Assembly: GCA_947650285.1 (NCBI GenBank)
Contig: CANTFL010000665.1
Location: 124,001-188,000 of the forward strand
Direction of reading: 5' to 3'
Origin: Hyaloperonospora brassicae
Taxonomy: Eukaryota; Oomycota; Peronosporomycetes; Peronosporales; Peronosporaceae
DNA: 64,000 nt
Below, piece after piece: positions 1 to 10,885 of the stretch. Both the position numbers and the translations under genes were made by a program. Within the stretch, counting starts at the first letter, position 1. Each line of letters opens with the position of its first letter. The notes below the pieces were generated by a model. It made no database searches and had not been told where the DNA came from. It saw only the letters and a program-made list of their open reading frames with translations.

Positions 1-128
1 CTCCTCCTCCTCCTCCTCTTCGCCTCGTCCTCCCCCCATCGTCCATTCAGAGGTTTGCCCTGGGCTCAGCAAGCGCCGTGTGTCGCGTCCCTCCAGTGTG
101 CGCCCCCCGCCCGCCCGCTCTCGTCGCC

Positions 129-1295
129 ATGTCGCTGCACGTCCGTCCGCCGTCGCGGATGCCCTCCACACTGCCCATGTCGTGCGACACGGCCGCGCAC
201 GAGACCATTCAGTGGGCGCTCCTCAAGGAGAAGCACTACACGGCCGTGCGCAATCCGCGCTACTTGTCGCAGATCCAGCACGACGGCATGACGGCCACGT
301 GGCGGCTCCGGGTCTGTCGCTGGATGTTTGAGACCGCGCGGGAGTTTGACCTGCAAATGGACACAGTGTTCACAGCGCTGCACTTCCTCGACCAGTACCT
401 CAGTGTCCACTCGGTCGACCGCGTCACGCTGCAGCTCCTGAGCATGATCTGCATGTGGACAGCCAGCAAGATGCACGAGGGCCGACCCATTCTCCTCGAA
501 GAGATGGCGCTCATGTGCGAGCGCAAGTTCTCTCGAGGCCAAATGGTCGACGCCGAAGCGCAGCTCGTGCGGCTTGTCCAGTTCCAGTTCAACCCGCCAA
601 ACGTCTTCACCATGGCGAGGGACTTTGTCTCGGAGCTCCCGTTCGGGGACGACAAGGACCGACGGGCCAACTGCGTCGCCTCCGTCTTCAACGTCCTCGA
701 GCGCGTGGCGGAGGACATGTCGCTGCTCGACTGCTCTGTCTCTAGTCTTGCCAAAGCCGCAGTGCAGCTCGTGGCCAAGTCCGAGTACAACCTCTCGATC
801 GCACAGCTGCTCAAGGCGCTCAAGCTCGTGAAGGTCGAGGAAGACGCTTACCGCACAGCCTTCAAAATTGTGCGGGGCGCCTACTTTGGCACGTCTGTCG
901 TCTCGCCAAAGCCTCCGACGCCACGAATTGTCACGAACCCCGAGGTGTTGGAGCCCATTAAGTCTCTCACGCAAAGCCCTACGGCGATCGAACAAGTGCC
1001 GCACTTCCACGATGACGGAGTAGCGTCGTCATTTGCCACCGTCAGTGGCCTGGTCGACTCGGATCTCGTTTGCACCGAGACGCTGTCTCCGTCGCCGTCC
1101 CAAGCACCTCCTGCGCCCGTGCGATCGGCTGCGTCGACCTCATCGACTTCGTCGACTATTGGTGTCCCTCGGACTGCGTCGACCTCATCGACTTCGTCGA
1201 CTATTGGTGTCCCTCGGACTGCGTCATCACCTGCGCGGTCCGACGTGTCCGACACCGAGCGACCTAACAAGCGTCAGCGCAAGCTGAGCATGTAG
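129..1295 (+). CDS. cyclin-box protein
   Basis: A 388-residue, single-exon cyclin that would bind and activate a cyclin-dependent kinase. The ATG at 129 is chosen because the frame opens upstream only with a GTG. The cyclin box spans roughly residues 40-145: an Arg-bearing first helix (WRLRVCRWMFE), then FLDQYLS, then TASKMHE with the conserved Lys and Glu. A second, weaker helical half runs to about residue 260. The Ser/Thr-rich tail carries a perfect 15-residue tandem duplication (nt 1131-1220), and the C-terminus is basic (KRQRK), possibly a nuclear localisation signal. Class (A, B or D) is not settled by eye; the D-like FLDQYLS is only suggestive. Its stop lies 86 nt from the stop of the convergent SNF2 gene. 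Confidence 0.85.
   Translation: MSLHVRPPSRMPSTLPMSCDTAAHETIQWALLKEKHYTAVRNPRYLSQIQHDGMTATWRLRVCRWMFETAREFDLQMDTVFTALHFLDQYLSVHSVDRVTLQLLSMICMWTASKMHEGRPILLEEMALMCERKFSRGQMVDAEAQLVRLVQFQFNPPNVFTMARDFVSELPFGDDKDRRANCVASVFNVLERVAEDMSLLDCSVSSLAKAAVQLVAKSEYNLSIAQLLKALKLVKVEEDAYRTAFKIVRGAYFGTSVVSPKPPTPRIVTNPEVLEPIKSLTQSPTAIEQVPHFHDDGVASSFATVSGLVDSDLVCTETLSPSPSQAPPAPVRSAASTSSTSSTIGVPRTASTSSTSSTIGVPRTASSPARSDVSDTERPNKRQRKLSM
1131..1220 (+). repeat. perfect 45-bp tandem duplication inside the cyclin gene
   Basis: Two identical 45-bp units (1131-1175 and 1176-1220) add 15 residues in frame to the Ser/Thr-rich cyclin tail. No difference between the copies is visible, so the duplication is recent or homogenised. 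Confidence 0.95.
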
Positions 1296-1381
1296 ACACG
1301 CGATAGGAACCACCAGCGGTGTAGAACGCAAAAAGCCACACAAACTAAGTTATACTCCCACCCACTTGCTCCAGCCTCTCG

Positions 1382-4300
1382 TCAGTCACTGATCTCGATG
1401 CATGTCACGCTTCTGTCGCTGCTTTCGGCCTCGTCATCGCGTGCGTGACCACGGATGCCGTCGAGATGGTGCAGATCTACCACTTCAACTTGTTCCTGCT
1501 GCGTCAAGAAGAGTGTGCGGATATCTCTCGTCGACAGTCTTGTCTTGCACAGCCTGCCGTTCGGTTTGGCGCTGGAGGCAGTTTCGCCATCACCCAAGAA
1601 AGCAGCCGTGAGCTGACACTTCTTTGTTTGCAACGCCATGACACGCTCTTCAATGGAGCCTTTGACGACAAAGCGAATAACGCGCACCTGCTTTGTCTGG
1701 CCGAAACGGTGGGCGCGATCGATGGCTTGGTGCTCAAGACTCGGGTTCCAGCTAGGTTCCATGATGAAAACGTGTGCTGCAGCCGTGAGGTTCAATCCAA
1801 GACCACCAGTACGCAACGACAGCAAGAGCACGTCAAGCGGTGGACCAATACTTGATCCTCCGTCGAAACTGTCTTCCTGTTGCTGGAAATTCCGCACCAC
1901 TTGCTCTCGATCCTTGGCGGACATCCTGCCATCTAGTTTGGCGAACGTGATAGCCTCATGGTCAGCTTCTTGCGCATCGCCAAAGTATCGGGTCTCGCAC
2001 TCCGCGTTGTGGACATCCAAGCGTTCGCCTATTATGTCGAGAAAACTTGTCCACTGCGAAATCACCAACGCTCGCTCTCGATTAGCTCGTACCCGCTTCA
2101 GCTCCTTTATCAATGCTGTCAGTTTTGTAGATTCCAAAGAACCGTGTCCGAAATCACCATTCGCACCTGAGCGCTGCTTTTGAAATCGTTTGAGCAATTC
2201 AGCATCTGCATGTGAGAACGAAGACATGCCATCGGGTCCTTCGTTTCCAGCTAGCTTTTCTACTCGCATTCGAACGTCGGTCCATGGGTCTGCGGTCACC
2301 AGAGCACAGGAATTGCACACTTGCCGCAGCCGCAAGATGAGCTCAAACACGTGCATAAACAAAGGTCGTTCCTTGTCGATGTTGGCTGGACCTGTACAAG
2401 AAGCTTGACGAGTTTTTTGTTTCGCCTCCTTTGACTGCAGATACCGCAGCACTTGCCGTTTCGTGGAGCGATACAACAGCATGTACAACGCACGCTCAAT
2501 ATCTGAGGCAAAGTCGAGCTCGATCGTCGTCTCAGACTTTCCTGGTAGCTCCAGGATAGGAGCTTTTGACCACATATCCACCGTGGACTTCAGTCGACGC
2601 AAAACAACACGAGGTACCATCAATCCAAGTTCTCGCTCTGAGAGAGCATGGGCCCGTGCACCAAGTCCAACAAATTGCAGCAGCGCCGCTAGATCCGCCG
2701 TTCGATTTTGTATTGGCGTTCCAGTCACGCACCAACGACGCCGACCGTTGAGTGTGAATGCAGCTCGCGCTCGTCCACATCCTGCGTTGGCAATCAGATG
2801 GCTTTCATCTAGAATGACTCGAAACCATTCCAATTGGTGCAGTCTCGAGGTTGCTACAGATTTCTGGAGCCGTGGAACAAGACGTGGTGCTTGGTGCCAT
2901 CCATCCTCGGCACCGCAGCCATTGCGTCCACTACCTTCACTGCCTTTGCCGCGTACTTTACACTCCGAAAGCCGAAGGGTGTCGTATGTTGACAGGACAA
3001 TGTCGGTTCCCATGAACTGCGTGGACGAGCGAAAGTTCTTGCGCGCAGCACCTTGGTATGTCACCACACTCAAATTCGTCTTCGCTCGGATCTCTTGTTC
3101 CCACTGTGACAAGATAGACAATGGCGTTACAATAAGCGTCGGAGGAGTGATCCGGGGCACAGTGCTACCAGTCTCATTGCTCGACTGCGCATCTGCCGTT
3201 CGAGCCTGGCGCAACGATGCACATATGAGAGCAAGACAGCATACCGTCTTGCCAAGACCCATTTCATCCGCCAATATCCCACCGCGCACCTTCGCTACTA
3301 AAGCGTCGACAGCTGTTGTTGCACCGTGCTGTTGACGATCGACGGTGATGGTATCACCAGGTTCCTGCTCTCTTTCCAGCATCCATCGTAGCGCCTCCTT
3401 TTGATACGACTTCAGTTCAATCGCAAGTTCCGGCACAACGAATGGGAACACGCCTGGCATCATCGCTGATGATTTTCGGCGTTTGTGGCGCCGACGCCGG
3501 TCGCTAGCAAAGCGGTATTCCATCTGTAGCGGCAGCTTCGTGTGCAGCAGCGCACCTCGAGTTGCACGCTTTCGCGATACCACCGATCTACGAAGTGCTG
3601 GAGTGGTAGTCGAGGAACGTTGTGCTGCTTCATTTGCCGACGAGCGGACAGCGGGTGTGTGTAAAGCTCTTGTCGCTGGCAAAGCTGAAGACGTCGCAGG
3701 CGCTGTATCGTTCCCCAATGACGCCAGAGGCAACGCAGTAGGGCTTTGATCAGTCGACAAAGCTGTAGTTGTTGTGCACGACCCTTCACTTGCCGACGGC
3801 GCAGTGGTGGATACATACACTGCTTTTTTCGTCACCGAATCTTCCGATAAAGCGCTAGTTGACTGACCTGTCAGCACAGGATCATGTTGCCGTGCTGCAC
3901 ACATGTTTTTCGTTGAACTGGGACTATCGACTGGTTTTGACGTCGCAGCTATGTCTTGCTGCCTAACTCGGTCACAGGTATCTTCTCGTTCTGGCTCTGC
4001 AACAGTCTGAAGTGCATCGACGGTATACGACAGACCTTTAACTGTGCGTTGTGATAGTTGACGCATCTCTGCATCTCGTACTCCATTTGCAAATCGTTGG
4101 GAGTCGTTGTCGTACTCATCGCCCGTTCCAAACTCAATGTCAGCTTCTGCATGCCAGACTGGCTCCTCGACCAACTCTCCTGACGCCACTAAATCACCTT
4201 GACTGCTAACATCAAACGGTGCGTCGGTGTTTCCGTCTCGTTCCTCAACCACAGCGTTGGCATAAACTTGCTTGTTCTTTTCCTCGACATCCTTTTGTAC

Positions 4301-5131
4301 CATATCTTTATCTTCGTTGTACTTGCAAAGTTCGAGCCATCGAGAGGCACTTAAGTCGCCTGCATCAACGTCCACATCAACACCCCTGACCTTTTGCACT
4401 CGCTCGACCTCTTTGTCGCCGTCCCGTCCCGGCATCGCCACACCCTTTTCCTCATTATCATCATCTACCAGCACTTCGATCACCTGTGTAGCCTCTACGC
4501 TCCCTTCGTCCTCAACACAAACGCCATCAACTTCATCATCACCACATCCTTCTTCGTCACTCAGGTGCATCGAATGCATGGACAGATCCAACTCCTTGTC
4601 CCGAAAACTCGACTCGAGCGACACTCGACGCGTCTTTTGTCGCGTCTTTCCAGCCGTCGACCACTGTCCCGACGTCCAGGGCGACGTCACTGCTGCAAGA
4701 GGCGAAATCGTTGCTGCACGTTCCATAGACGACCGCCTGGTGTTCCCAACAAGAGGCGACACGTCAGCCAATCGCAGCTGCAGTCGCTGCGAGGCGCTTT
4801 TGCGACGTTTCGACGCCGCGTGCGCTCGAAAGTCCGCCGAGCTGAACGCTGGGAACTCGTCAATCTCATCGACAGGCGGTGGAGTGCTAAAGACGTACGA
4901 CGCGTCGTCCACAAGTGACGGCGACCAGAGAGGACGCGTCGCTGTCCAGTGACTCGGACTTAGCGGTACGTGGGCAACGCCGGCGGCCATCAGAACGTCC
5001 TGCAGGAGCTGCTCGTCGGATGGAGTGACTGATGGAGCGCACTGCAGTGCGTACGCGCCAAAGTGGTGGGCGATCTCCCGCCGCGTGACGTCGCGCCAGT
5101 CGCGTTCGTACTCGCGCTGCCATTGCGGCAT
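1382..5131 (-). CDS. SNF2-family DNA-dependent ATPase, Rad5/Rad16/TTF2-like
   Basis: A 1,249-residue chromatin or repair translocase with no visible introns. The first ~550 residues are acidic and low in complexity. The ATPase lobe begins near residue 570: Walker A in ADEMGLGKT at about 621-629, the Walker B box as DESH at about 775-778, and CVTGTPIQN near 800. Lobe 2 begins near 1025 (LVISQW) and ends with RAHRFGQ at about 1140, the arginine-finger region. The linker motif LRLRQVCN is typical of the Rad5/Rad16/TTF2 branch of SNF2 proteins. Rad5, Rad16 and HLTF normally carry a C3HC4 RING between the lobes, and no such Cys/His cluster is visible here, so TTF2 (lodestar) is the closer architectural match. 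The exact orthologue is unresolved. Confidence 0.9.
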   Translation of the reverse strand: MPQWQREYERDWRDVTRREIAHHFGAYALQCAPSVTPSDEQLLQDVLMAAGVAHVPLSPSHWTATRPLWSPSLVDDASYVFSTPPPVDEIDEFPAFSSADFRAHAASKRRKSASQRLQLRLADVSPLVGNTRRSSMERAATISPLAAVTSPWTSGQWSTAGKTRQKTRRVSLESSFRDKELDLSMHSMHLSDEEGCGDDEVDGVCVEDEGSVEATQVIEVLVDDDNEEKGVAMPGRDGDKEVERVQKVRGVDVDVDAGDLSASRWLELCKYNEDKDMVQKDVEEKNKQVYANAVVEERDGNTDAPFDVSSQGDLVASGELVEEPVWHAEADIEFGTGDEYDNDSQRFANGVRDAEMRQLSQRTVKGLSYTVDALQTVAEPEREDTCDRVRQQDIAATSKPVDSPSSTKNMCAARQHDPVLTGQSTSALSEDSVTKKAVYVSTTAPSASEGSCTTTTALSTDQSPTALPLASLGNDTAPATSSALPATRALHTPAVRSSANEAAQRSSTTTPALRRSVVSRKRATRGALLHTKLPLQMEYRFASDRRRRHKRRKSSAMMPGVFPFVVPELAIELKSYQKEALRWMLEREQEPGDTITVDRQQHGATTAVDALVAKVRGGILADEMGLGKTVCCLALICASLRQARTADAQSSNETGSTVPRITPPTLIVTPLSILSQWEQEIRAKTNLSVVTYQGAARKNFRSSTQFMGTDIVLSTYDTLRLSECKVRGKGSEGSGRNGCGAEDGWHQAPRLVPRLQKSVATSRLHQLEWFRVILDESHLIANAGCGRARAAFTLNGRRRWCVTGTPIQNRTADLAALLQFVGLGARAHALSERELGLMVPRVVLRRLKSTVDMWSKAPILELPGKSETTIELDFASDIERALYMLLYRSTKRQVLRYLQSKEAKQKTRQASCTGPANIDKERPLFMHVFELILRLRQVCNSCALVTADPWTDVRMRVEKLAGNEGPDGMSSFSHADAELLKRFQKQRSGANGDFGHGSLESTKLTALIKELKRVRANRERALVISQWTSFLDIIGERLDVHNAECETRYFGDAQEADHEAITFAKLDGRMSAKDREQVVRNFQQQEDSFDGGSSIGPPLDVLLLSLRTGGLGLNLTAAAHVFIMEPSWNPSLEHQAIDRAHRFGQTKQVRVIRFVVKGSIEERVMALQTKKCQLTAAFLGDGETASSAKPNGRLCKTRLSTRDIRTLFLTQQEQVEVVDLHHLDGIRGHARDDEAESSDRSVTCIEISD

Positions 5132-5696
5132 TCGCGTTTTGAATTTGAAAAAAGGCGGTGAAGTGGGTTCTATCGTCCAGGAGGCGACGGTCCCGAGGTT
5201 TTATTCCTGTCGAGAGGGGGCGAAAACGAACAAGTAACTTGTCGAGAGCGTTTGTGTTTCGACACTTCAGGACGGCAGCTGTTGCGAATGGCGATTCTCG
5301 GACAGAGGGTTTAAAACACAACACACCACCGAAACACAAAGAGCACGACGTGATCGACGAGCGAGCAAGAGCACGACGTGATCGATCGTTTACTACTGAC
5401 AGTCCGATTTCTATTGAGTTTCCTACTACTTTTCTACCCTGTCTTCGCTCGTTGCGCCACTTCGTAACCCCTCTACGACTATTCTTGTCTCGTGTTTTAA
5501 ACAAAACTCGCACGGCGGTGGTCTGGCCACTGTCACTCTACTGGTACCGAGTACACTATGGAAACTAACGTGCGTCCTGCATCTCCGTGATAGACGCAGG
5601 AGACAGCGAACGGGAAGACGACGGACGGGCTGACTGACGGACGGGCTGACTGACGGACGGACGGGCTTACTGACTGACTGATTCGGGACGACGAGG
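5132..5696. other. intergenic: SNF2 promoter side and coiled-coil gene 3' side
   Basis: A 565-bp gap without a convincing gene. A minus-strand open frame of 208 codons across 4887-5513 mostly overlaps the SNF2 start and shows no domain. From about 5620 to 5682 there are direct repeats of a GACGGACGGGCTGACT-type unit just beyond the stop of the next gene. Confidence 0.6.
5620..5682. repeat. 16-bp tandem repeat cluster (GACGGACGGGCTGACT type)
   Basis: Two to three head-to-tail copies of a 16-bp unit degrading into GACT/GACGG repeats, immediately 3' of the coiled-coil gene. Confidence 0.75.
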
Positions 5697-7775
5697 CTAC
5701 CGCCGCCGCACAGTCAGTCGCTGGAACAAACCGCCACCCGACTCTGTCGGTCCGGGGACTTCCTTCGCCCCCAGCGAAGACGTCGCCTTTTTGCTGGGTG
5801 CGAAGAGGAAGCCGCGTCGCGAGCTCGAGTTCTGAACTCTCCTCTCTTCGGCAGCTTGAAGCAAAGACTGGCAGTCGTGGAACAGCAGGTTCTCCGGGCT
5901 AAGCACATTGTACTTCGTCTCGTCGTCTTGAGGACCAGTTGGCTGCTGGTGTGCCGCGCTCGGGTACGGCTCTGGATGCGGACCAAACAGGCTCGTGGCG
6001 GCAATGCTGGCGTAGTAGCTAGCTTTCGACTGCGCCATCGTGGCCAGGTGCAGTCCATAGCCGGCCAACGACGAAGTCGACGAAACAGTTAAATAGTTGA
6101 GGGAAGACACCGAGTTTCGGTGCTTGAGCATGCCGTCCTCCTTCCCTTCGCTCGATACCGGACGGGAGTAATCGACCTGGCCGGTTCCATGGTACTCGTC
6201 GTCGCCGTACGACCCCACGACGTTCGTGACTGACGGGCACACGGCCATGGAATCGAGCGAGCCAATCACGGAGACTGGCTCATCAGCGTCCGTCTTGTTT
6301 CGTAAGCGTAGCGACTGGCGCAACTGGTCCACTTGGTCATTCAGCAGTGAGTCCAATGCGGCAGGACTGCCACGCTCGTTCTCGGACGAGAGGTCAGCAG
6401 TCGTGAGATCCATGTCGCTGAAATACCGGCAGCTTCCATTACTCTGATGGAATGGCGGAAGCGAGGACGTCTTTCGAAACGACTCGTCTTCAGTGCCCGA
6501 GTCCGACATACACTCCTCATCCATTCCGCGCCGATGCTGTCGCCGAGACTTGACGACATCGTAAGTGAATCCAGAGCTACCACCACCCGCCAACTTATCT
6601 GCAGTGGGCGAGTGCGTTTCAGAGTGTTCGCCAAAGATCGAGGTCAGGTCCGAGCTATAGTCGTGCAGCGTAGGCTCGGACGACTCGCCGAGTAGCTTCT
6701 CCGTGTACTCAGTCAACTTGTCCAGCTGCGACCGTAGCATCGTCGAGTGGTTGCTCTGCTGCTGCAGTCGAATCTCCAGCATTGCGTTCTTCACTTCCAT
6801 CCGCTCGCTCTTTTGGCACACGGCTTCGTACTTGATCTGCAGCTCCGTGTACGCCTTCTCCATGTCACAATATCTCTGTTCAAACGAAGGCGCTGCTGGA
6901 GCAATCGGCTCAGGAACAGCGACCTCACTCCGGCCTTCGCCACGACGCACGAGACCCGCTGAAGTCAGCGTTTCAATCCACTGCGCGTTTGTTGCCACCA
7001 TTGTCTCGAGCGCCGACTTCATTTCAAACGTCTCTCGCTCTAGGAACTCGAAATGATGATCAAACACTGTCGGAGTTGGACCGTCGCTGCAGCTGACCTG
7101 ACTACTCACGGGACACGCTACGGACGACGTGCGCGTCGAGCGCGACGACGGCGACGAAGCTCCAGTGCACTGGAACGATGCAAACAAGTGCGTGCCGTCA
7201 GTCTGCTGCTGCTGTGGCTGCTGCTGTGGCTGCTGCTGCTGCAATTGATTTGGTGCTGTGGTCAACCCGACCAACGGACGCACGTCGCCCGCGGACTGGA
7301 ACGGTTTGCGACTGACCATCCGCTTCGACGGACGTCGGGACGTGCCATTAGTTGTCTGCAACGGCATGGGCCCCGTCGACGCCGCCAAGTTTCTGCAGCC
7401 GCCGAGCGGCTCGTCCGGCGACTCGGGCGACAAGTCGGTGATGGTAAACCGCCCTCGGACCTGTGTCTTGCCTTTGCGAAGCGACGCGCTACACGCCGAC
7501 AGCTCGTCACGGTGCAGTCCCTGGCTCCGGTGCTCGTCCAGCTCGTCTCGCGCGACGCCCGACGCGTCTGCACCCGCACAGGGTCCCCTTGTGGTCCGCG
7601 GCTCGTGCTGCTCGAGCTCGTCGTCCGAGACGTCCGTCACGACAAACTTGCGCGGCGTGCGGAGCTTCCGGCCGGTGATTTTGGGCAGCGAACAGCGCCG
7701 CTGCATGAGGTCGAGACGCGGCTCGTACACTGCACGTGGACACGCCGACTCGTCCGTGGGATGGGCCGTCGCCAT
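5697..7775 (-). CDS. coiled-coil protein of unknown function
   Basis: A 692-residue protein from the ATG at 7775; the frame opens three codons earlier only with a TTG. I do not recognise a family. The N-terminal half is polar and has a CAG-encoded Gln/Pro tract near residue 185 (nt 7205-7240) and acidic patches. A heptad-rich segment around residues 300-370 (EKAYTELQIKYEAV, then an EIRLQQQ region and a leucine-rich stretch) predicts a coiled coil. The rest is Ser/Asp-rich and disordered-looking, ending in a basic tail (LTVRRR). Codon use resembles its neighbours and the frame is uninterrupted, so it is very probably a real gene, perhaps a scaffold or cytoskeletal adaptor (inference). Confidence 0.8.
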   Translation of the reverse strand: MATAHPTDESACPRAVYEPRLDLMQRRCSLPKITGRKLRTPRKFVVTDVSDDELEQHEPRTTRGPCAGADASGVARDELDEHRSQGLHRDELSACSASLRKGKTQVRGRFTITDLSPESPDEPLGGCRNLAASTGPMPLQTTNGTSRRPSKRMVSRKPFQSAGDVRPLVGLTTAPNQLQQQQPQQQPQQQQTDGTHLFASFQCTGASSPSSRSTRTSSVACPVSSQVSCSDGPTPTVFDHHFEFLERETFEMKSALETMVATNAQWIETLTSAGLVRRGEGRSEVAVPEPIAPAAPSFEQRYCDMEKAYTELQIKYEAVCQKSERMEVKNAMLEIRLQQQSNHSTMLRSQLDKLTEYTEKLLGESSEPTLHDYSSDLTSIFGEHSETHSPTADKLAGGGSSGFTYDVVKSRRQHRRGMDEECMSDSGTEDESFRKTSSLPPFHQSNGSCRYFSDMDLTTADLSSENERGSPAALDSLLNDQVDQLRQSLRLRNKTDADEPVSVIGSLDSMAVCPSVTNVVGSYGDDEYHGTGQVDYSRPVSSEGKEDGMLKHRNSVSSLNYLTVSSTSSLAGYGLHLATMAQSKASYYASIAATSLFGPHPEPYPSAAHQQPTGPQDDETKYNVLSPENLLFHDCQSLLQAAEERRVQNSSSRRGFLFAPSKKATSSLGAKEVPGPTESGGGLFQRLTVRRR

Positions 7776-10700
7776 GGCAACCAAAAACTAATGTAATGCA
7801 CCGACTGCGGTGGGCGGCGCTCTGTACAGAAAGTGGCTACGGCGGCGCTGAGAGCGAGCGACTCGGCAACGGAGCGACTGAGGGCGAGCGAGAAAGGCCA
7901 AGTGGCAGCACAAGAGAGAGGGGAACTGCGTGAGACACACAGCGAGAGAGAGAGAAAGAGACGGACGCACGGGACGCTCGCGGGCGGCGCGGCCACGTCC
8001 AGAAGTTTTGCGTCTGATACTACAAAAGCCGTTTTGGCCGACCAATAGAAAAGCGCGCGGCAACGAAACCCGTGGGGCAGCCGCAGAGGGTCCGTGCACG
8101 TGGGTTGCGAGCAAACCCGCGGGCGGCGGCCCGGAGACGGTTTCTGCCCGTCCGAACGCCCACTCGTCGGCGCGGACGCGTCTTTTCGACCAATGGGAAG
8201 CGCGTCAAGGGAAACCGTTCAGTTGTGGGAAGCGGCGGAAAGCCGGTCGGACAGTGTGTGTGTGTGTGAACCCACGGCACGGGCCAGAAAAGGCAGTGGA
8301 CGGGTCGACGGCGCAAACGTAGTACTACGGACGCGGGTCGTACCGGATAAGTATTTAATTCATACGTAAGTAATCACGTACCGCGGCGCCCCCTGACTGG
8401 AGGTTTTCATTGTCGCCCCTGACGCCGCCTGCACGACTGTGGGACAGTGGGATTCCTTCCTACACACCATCGCACGCAGCGACTTGTTGCCACTTGCGCA
8501 AAGCGCGTGGGATCGTGCGCAATGACCCACTGCAGTTGCAAGCACCACCACCACCTGATGGCTCGTGAGATACTCATTCCGTCTGTCTGTCCTACGGCTG
8601 CAAAGCACACGTTTTTGAATTACCGTTTGCAATGTGTCGTCGCGCGGCGGCAGATTTTTGGGGACACGCGGCAGCTGATCGAACGGATCGGCTGGTGCAG
8701 ACTCTACGGATCCCCTTCGGCGTTGCCTCGTGGGCCTCGCGCTTTGTGGCTTGGCGACACCTTTTTCTGATCAGCTCTCAATTTTTCAGTGGTCAGGTAA
8801 GAAGGACTTGTCGTCGGTCTTCAAGGATTGGCTCGTACTTAAGGGTCCCCTCCCGGCACCCGCTCGATAGGTACGGTTGGCGTTTCTCGTTGGTTGGTTC
8901 GGCAAACGACTGGCTGCCAACGCGTGTGGAAGAGAGCGCGCGTGGACTCGTGACCGGGTCATTTAGTGAAACGAGAGCGAGTAGATACAACGAAACCGAA
9001 GCGTGTGCGCGCGTGTGTGTGTGTAGGTTTGTGATTGACTGGCTATGCGCCCGTGAGTGTACGCCGTTGGTTTGTATAGTCGATTGTCTCAACTGGATTC
9101 TGGCGAGATCTCTCTTTCACAGTGGAGATCCCAGGGTCAAGCAATTCGCCCCGAAGCAGTAGTGTGCGTGTGTTGTCTGCTGTCATTGACGGCGGAGAGC
9201 GTGCGCCAGGCTGCGTTACTTGTGAGGGACAAGCGAAGCAAACAGTTGAATAGTAAAGTCTCGGCTGTTGAGCATCTGGACCGCCTGGTGACTTTGGTCA
9301 CCTCGCTGGAAAACTTGCTCCAGCCGGTCGACGGCTCCATATTCCCATTCTTTTTTGCTAGTCTATTGGACGATAATGCTGGAGACTAACCATGGGGCAG
9401 ACATTCTTGAGCAAGTTGTGTACATGTATGCGTCAACGCGTCATGAGCGTCAATGTAGTGTAATAAAGCCCCATTTAACAGTGATGAGAAATAAAAAGAA
9501 GCGGTTCCTAAGTCTTCTTCGTTGTTGTTGGTCATTATCGTGTGGATACGACACACACACACACATGAGTCAGTTGTTGCACAGACAATCGTGATCGACG
9601 TAAAGCAGTGAATCGGCCGCGTCAGTAGATCTGGTGAGGCATAGCTCGAACACGTCCCGGCGAGTCGTCGCTGATGTGCTGACCGTCCGAATTGAAAACC
9701 ATACGGCTCTGTCTCTCTCGGCTAATCTCTGGCCGGAGCCCATTCCACATATTCAAGTTCCCAGGTGCAACTGGTGTTGCCCTCGTACGCGGAGTAGCGG
9801 CCCGTCCATCGTACGCGGAAGGGCTTGTGCGTATCGAAACGCAAAGATCGTTTACTGGCGGTGGCAGTAATCTTCTCACTTGCAACACGCACCCTCCACC
9901 AAAAGTGTCCAGCAGTGTTGCACGTGGTAGGACTACTACCATCACAACCCAGTGTCGGACTCAATCTTGTACAGTAATCTGGACACGCACTGACGCAGAG
10001 CACGTGTGTGTGTGTGTGTCCTGCAGAGACGAGACTGTTGACGTCCATCGAATGCCACTGGAGCTTATTGGTGCCGATCGCAATCTACGAGCTACAGCCT
10101 CTTCTGTGTAAGTAGGACAGCATATCTCAGGATGGATCGCATCTGTGCCATGCAAACGCACATTCGCGTCTCCCGACACTATCGCGACGCCCATCTCGTT
10201 GGAATATGTGTTCGCCAATTGATTGTCGTAGGCCAACTCCAGCGCGACGGCCAAGTAGCTGTGCCGGACGATCGATCCAAAGCATCGATGTCGGTAGCGC
10301 TACAGACAGCTTGCCACGTCTCGCTGACCTCGCGGTGTTCGTGCAAGTGTTCGTGCTTGCCCTGTGAAGATCGATCTCTCCCAGTTCCCGTACAAGCACA
10401 TTGGCCGCACGACCCGTTCAGATCGAACACTCTGACGCCAGCGGATCCAAATCCTTTCGTGGTGCTCAGGAACGTTCTCGCCACGAATGCGTTCAGACTG
10501 CAGCCCACCGACGCAAAGGCTCCACCTTTGCCTCCCCTTCCAGCGCCTATCCGCCTCACCACAGAACGCCTTACTGCCCGCAACTGATACACACGCTATC
10601 TATGACACCAACTTGCAGTACAAAACCTCTGTACCGTCCGAAAACTGGTAGCTGACATGCACCGCATACACACATGAAACACACCGAACACCTACGAGTC

Positions 10701-10885
10701 CTGCACAACGTCACTGTAAAGTTCACACCTGTAGACAGCACCTACGGGTCCTGCCCAGTGACAATGTAGAGCTCACACAAAGCGATGAATTGACATGGCA
10801 AAGCCATCCCGTAGTCAGGAGAATAATTCATTGATTAAATACTCCCGTCTCGCTTGTTCCTCTTCGAGTGCTGTCTGCCGTCCGC
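7776..10885. other. gene-poor interval between the coiled-coil gene and eS10
   Basis: About 3.1 kb without a gene I can defend. The first 500 bp is GC-rich and looks like the coiled-coil gene's promoter and 5' UTR. From 8340 to 10850 only short frames exist. On the minus strand between about 9625 and 10590 several 80-137 codon frames overlap in different phases, one ending in a polar segment at 9622. This could be a decayed or heavily intron-split gene, but no consistent exon chain emerged and no domain is recognisable. Short CA/TG runs occur near 9550 and 10010. Confidence 0.5.
8042..8194. promoter_or_regulatory. paired CCAAT boxes upstream of the coiled-coil gene
   Basis: Two CCAAT elements (8042-8046 and 8190-8194), each followed by a purine-rich stretch, lie 270-420 bp upstream of the minus-strand start at 7775. 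CCAAT is a general eukaryotic promoter element; use here is inference. Confidence 0.3.

Noticed and set aside
66..1010. 314-codon minus-strand frame opposite the cyclin gene
   Set aside because: Antisense shadow of a GC-rich gene; composition-biased translation with no domain.
4887..5513. 208-codon minus-strand frame overlapping the SNF2 start
   Set aside because: Different frame from SNF2, basic and featureless; half overlaps the promoter.
8632..9162. 176-codon plus-strand frame in the 8-11 kb gap
   Set aside because: No domain, Cys/Arg-rich biased translation and TG-repeat-derived segments; best read as chance.
9622..10592. possible minus-strand multi-exon gene next to eS10
   Set aside because: Several overlapping frames in different phases, but no exon chain with consistent splice sites and no recognisable family.
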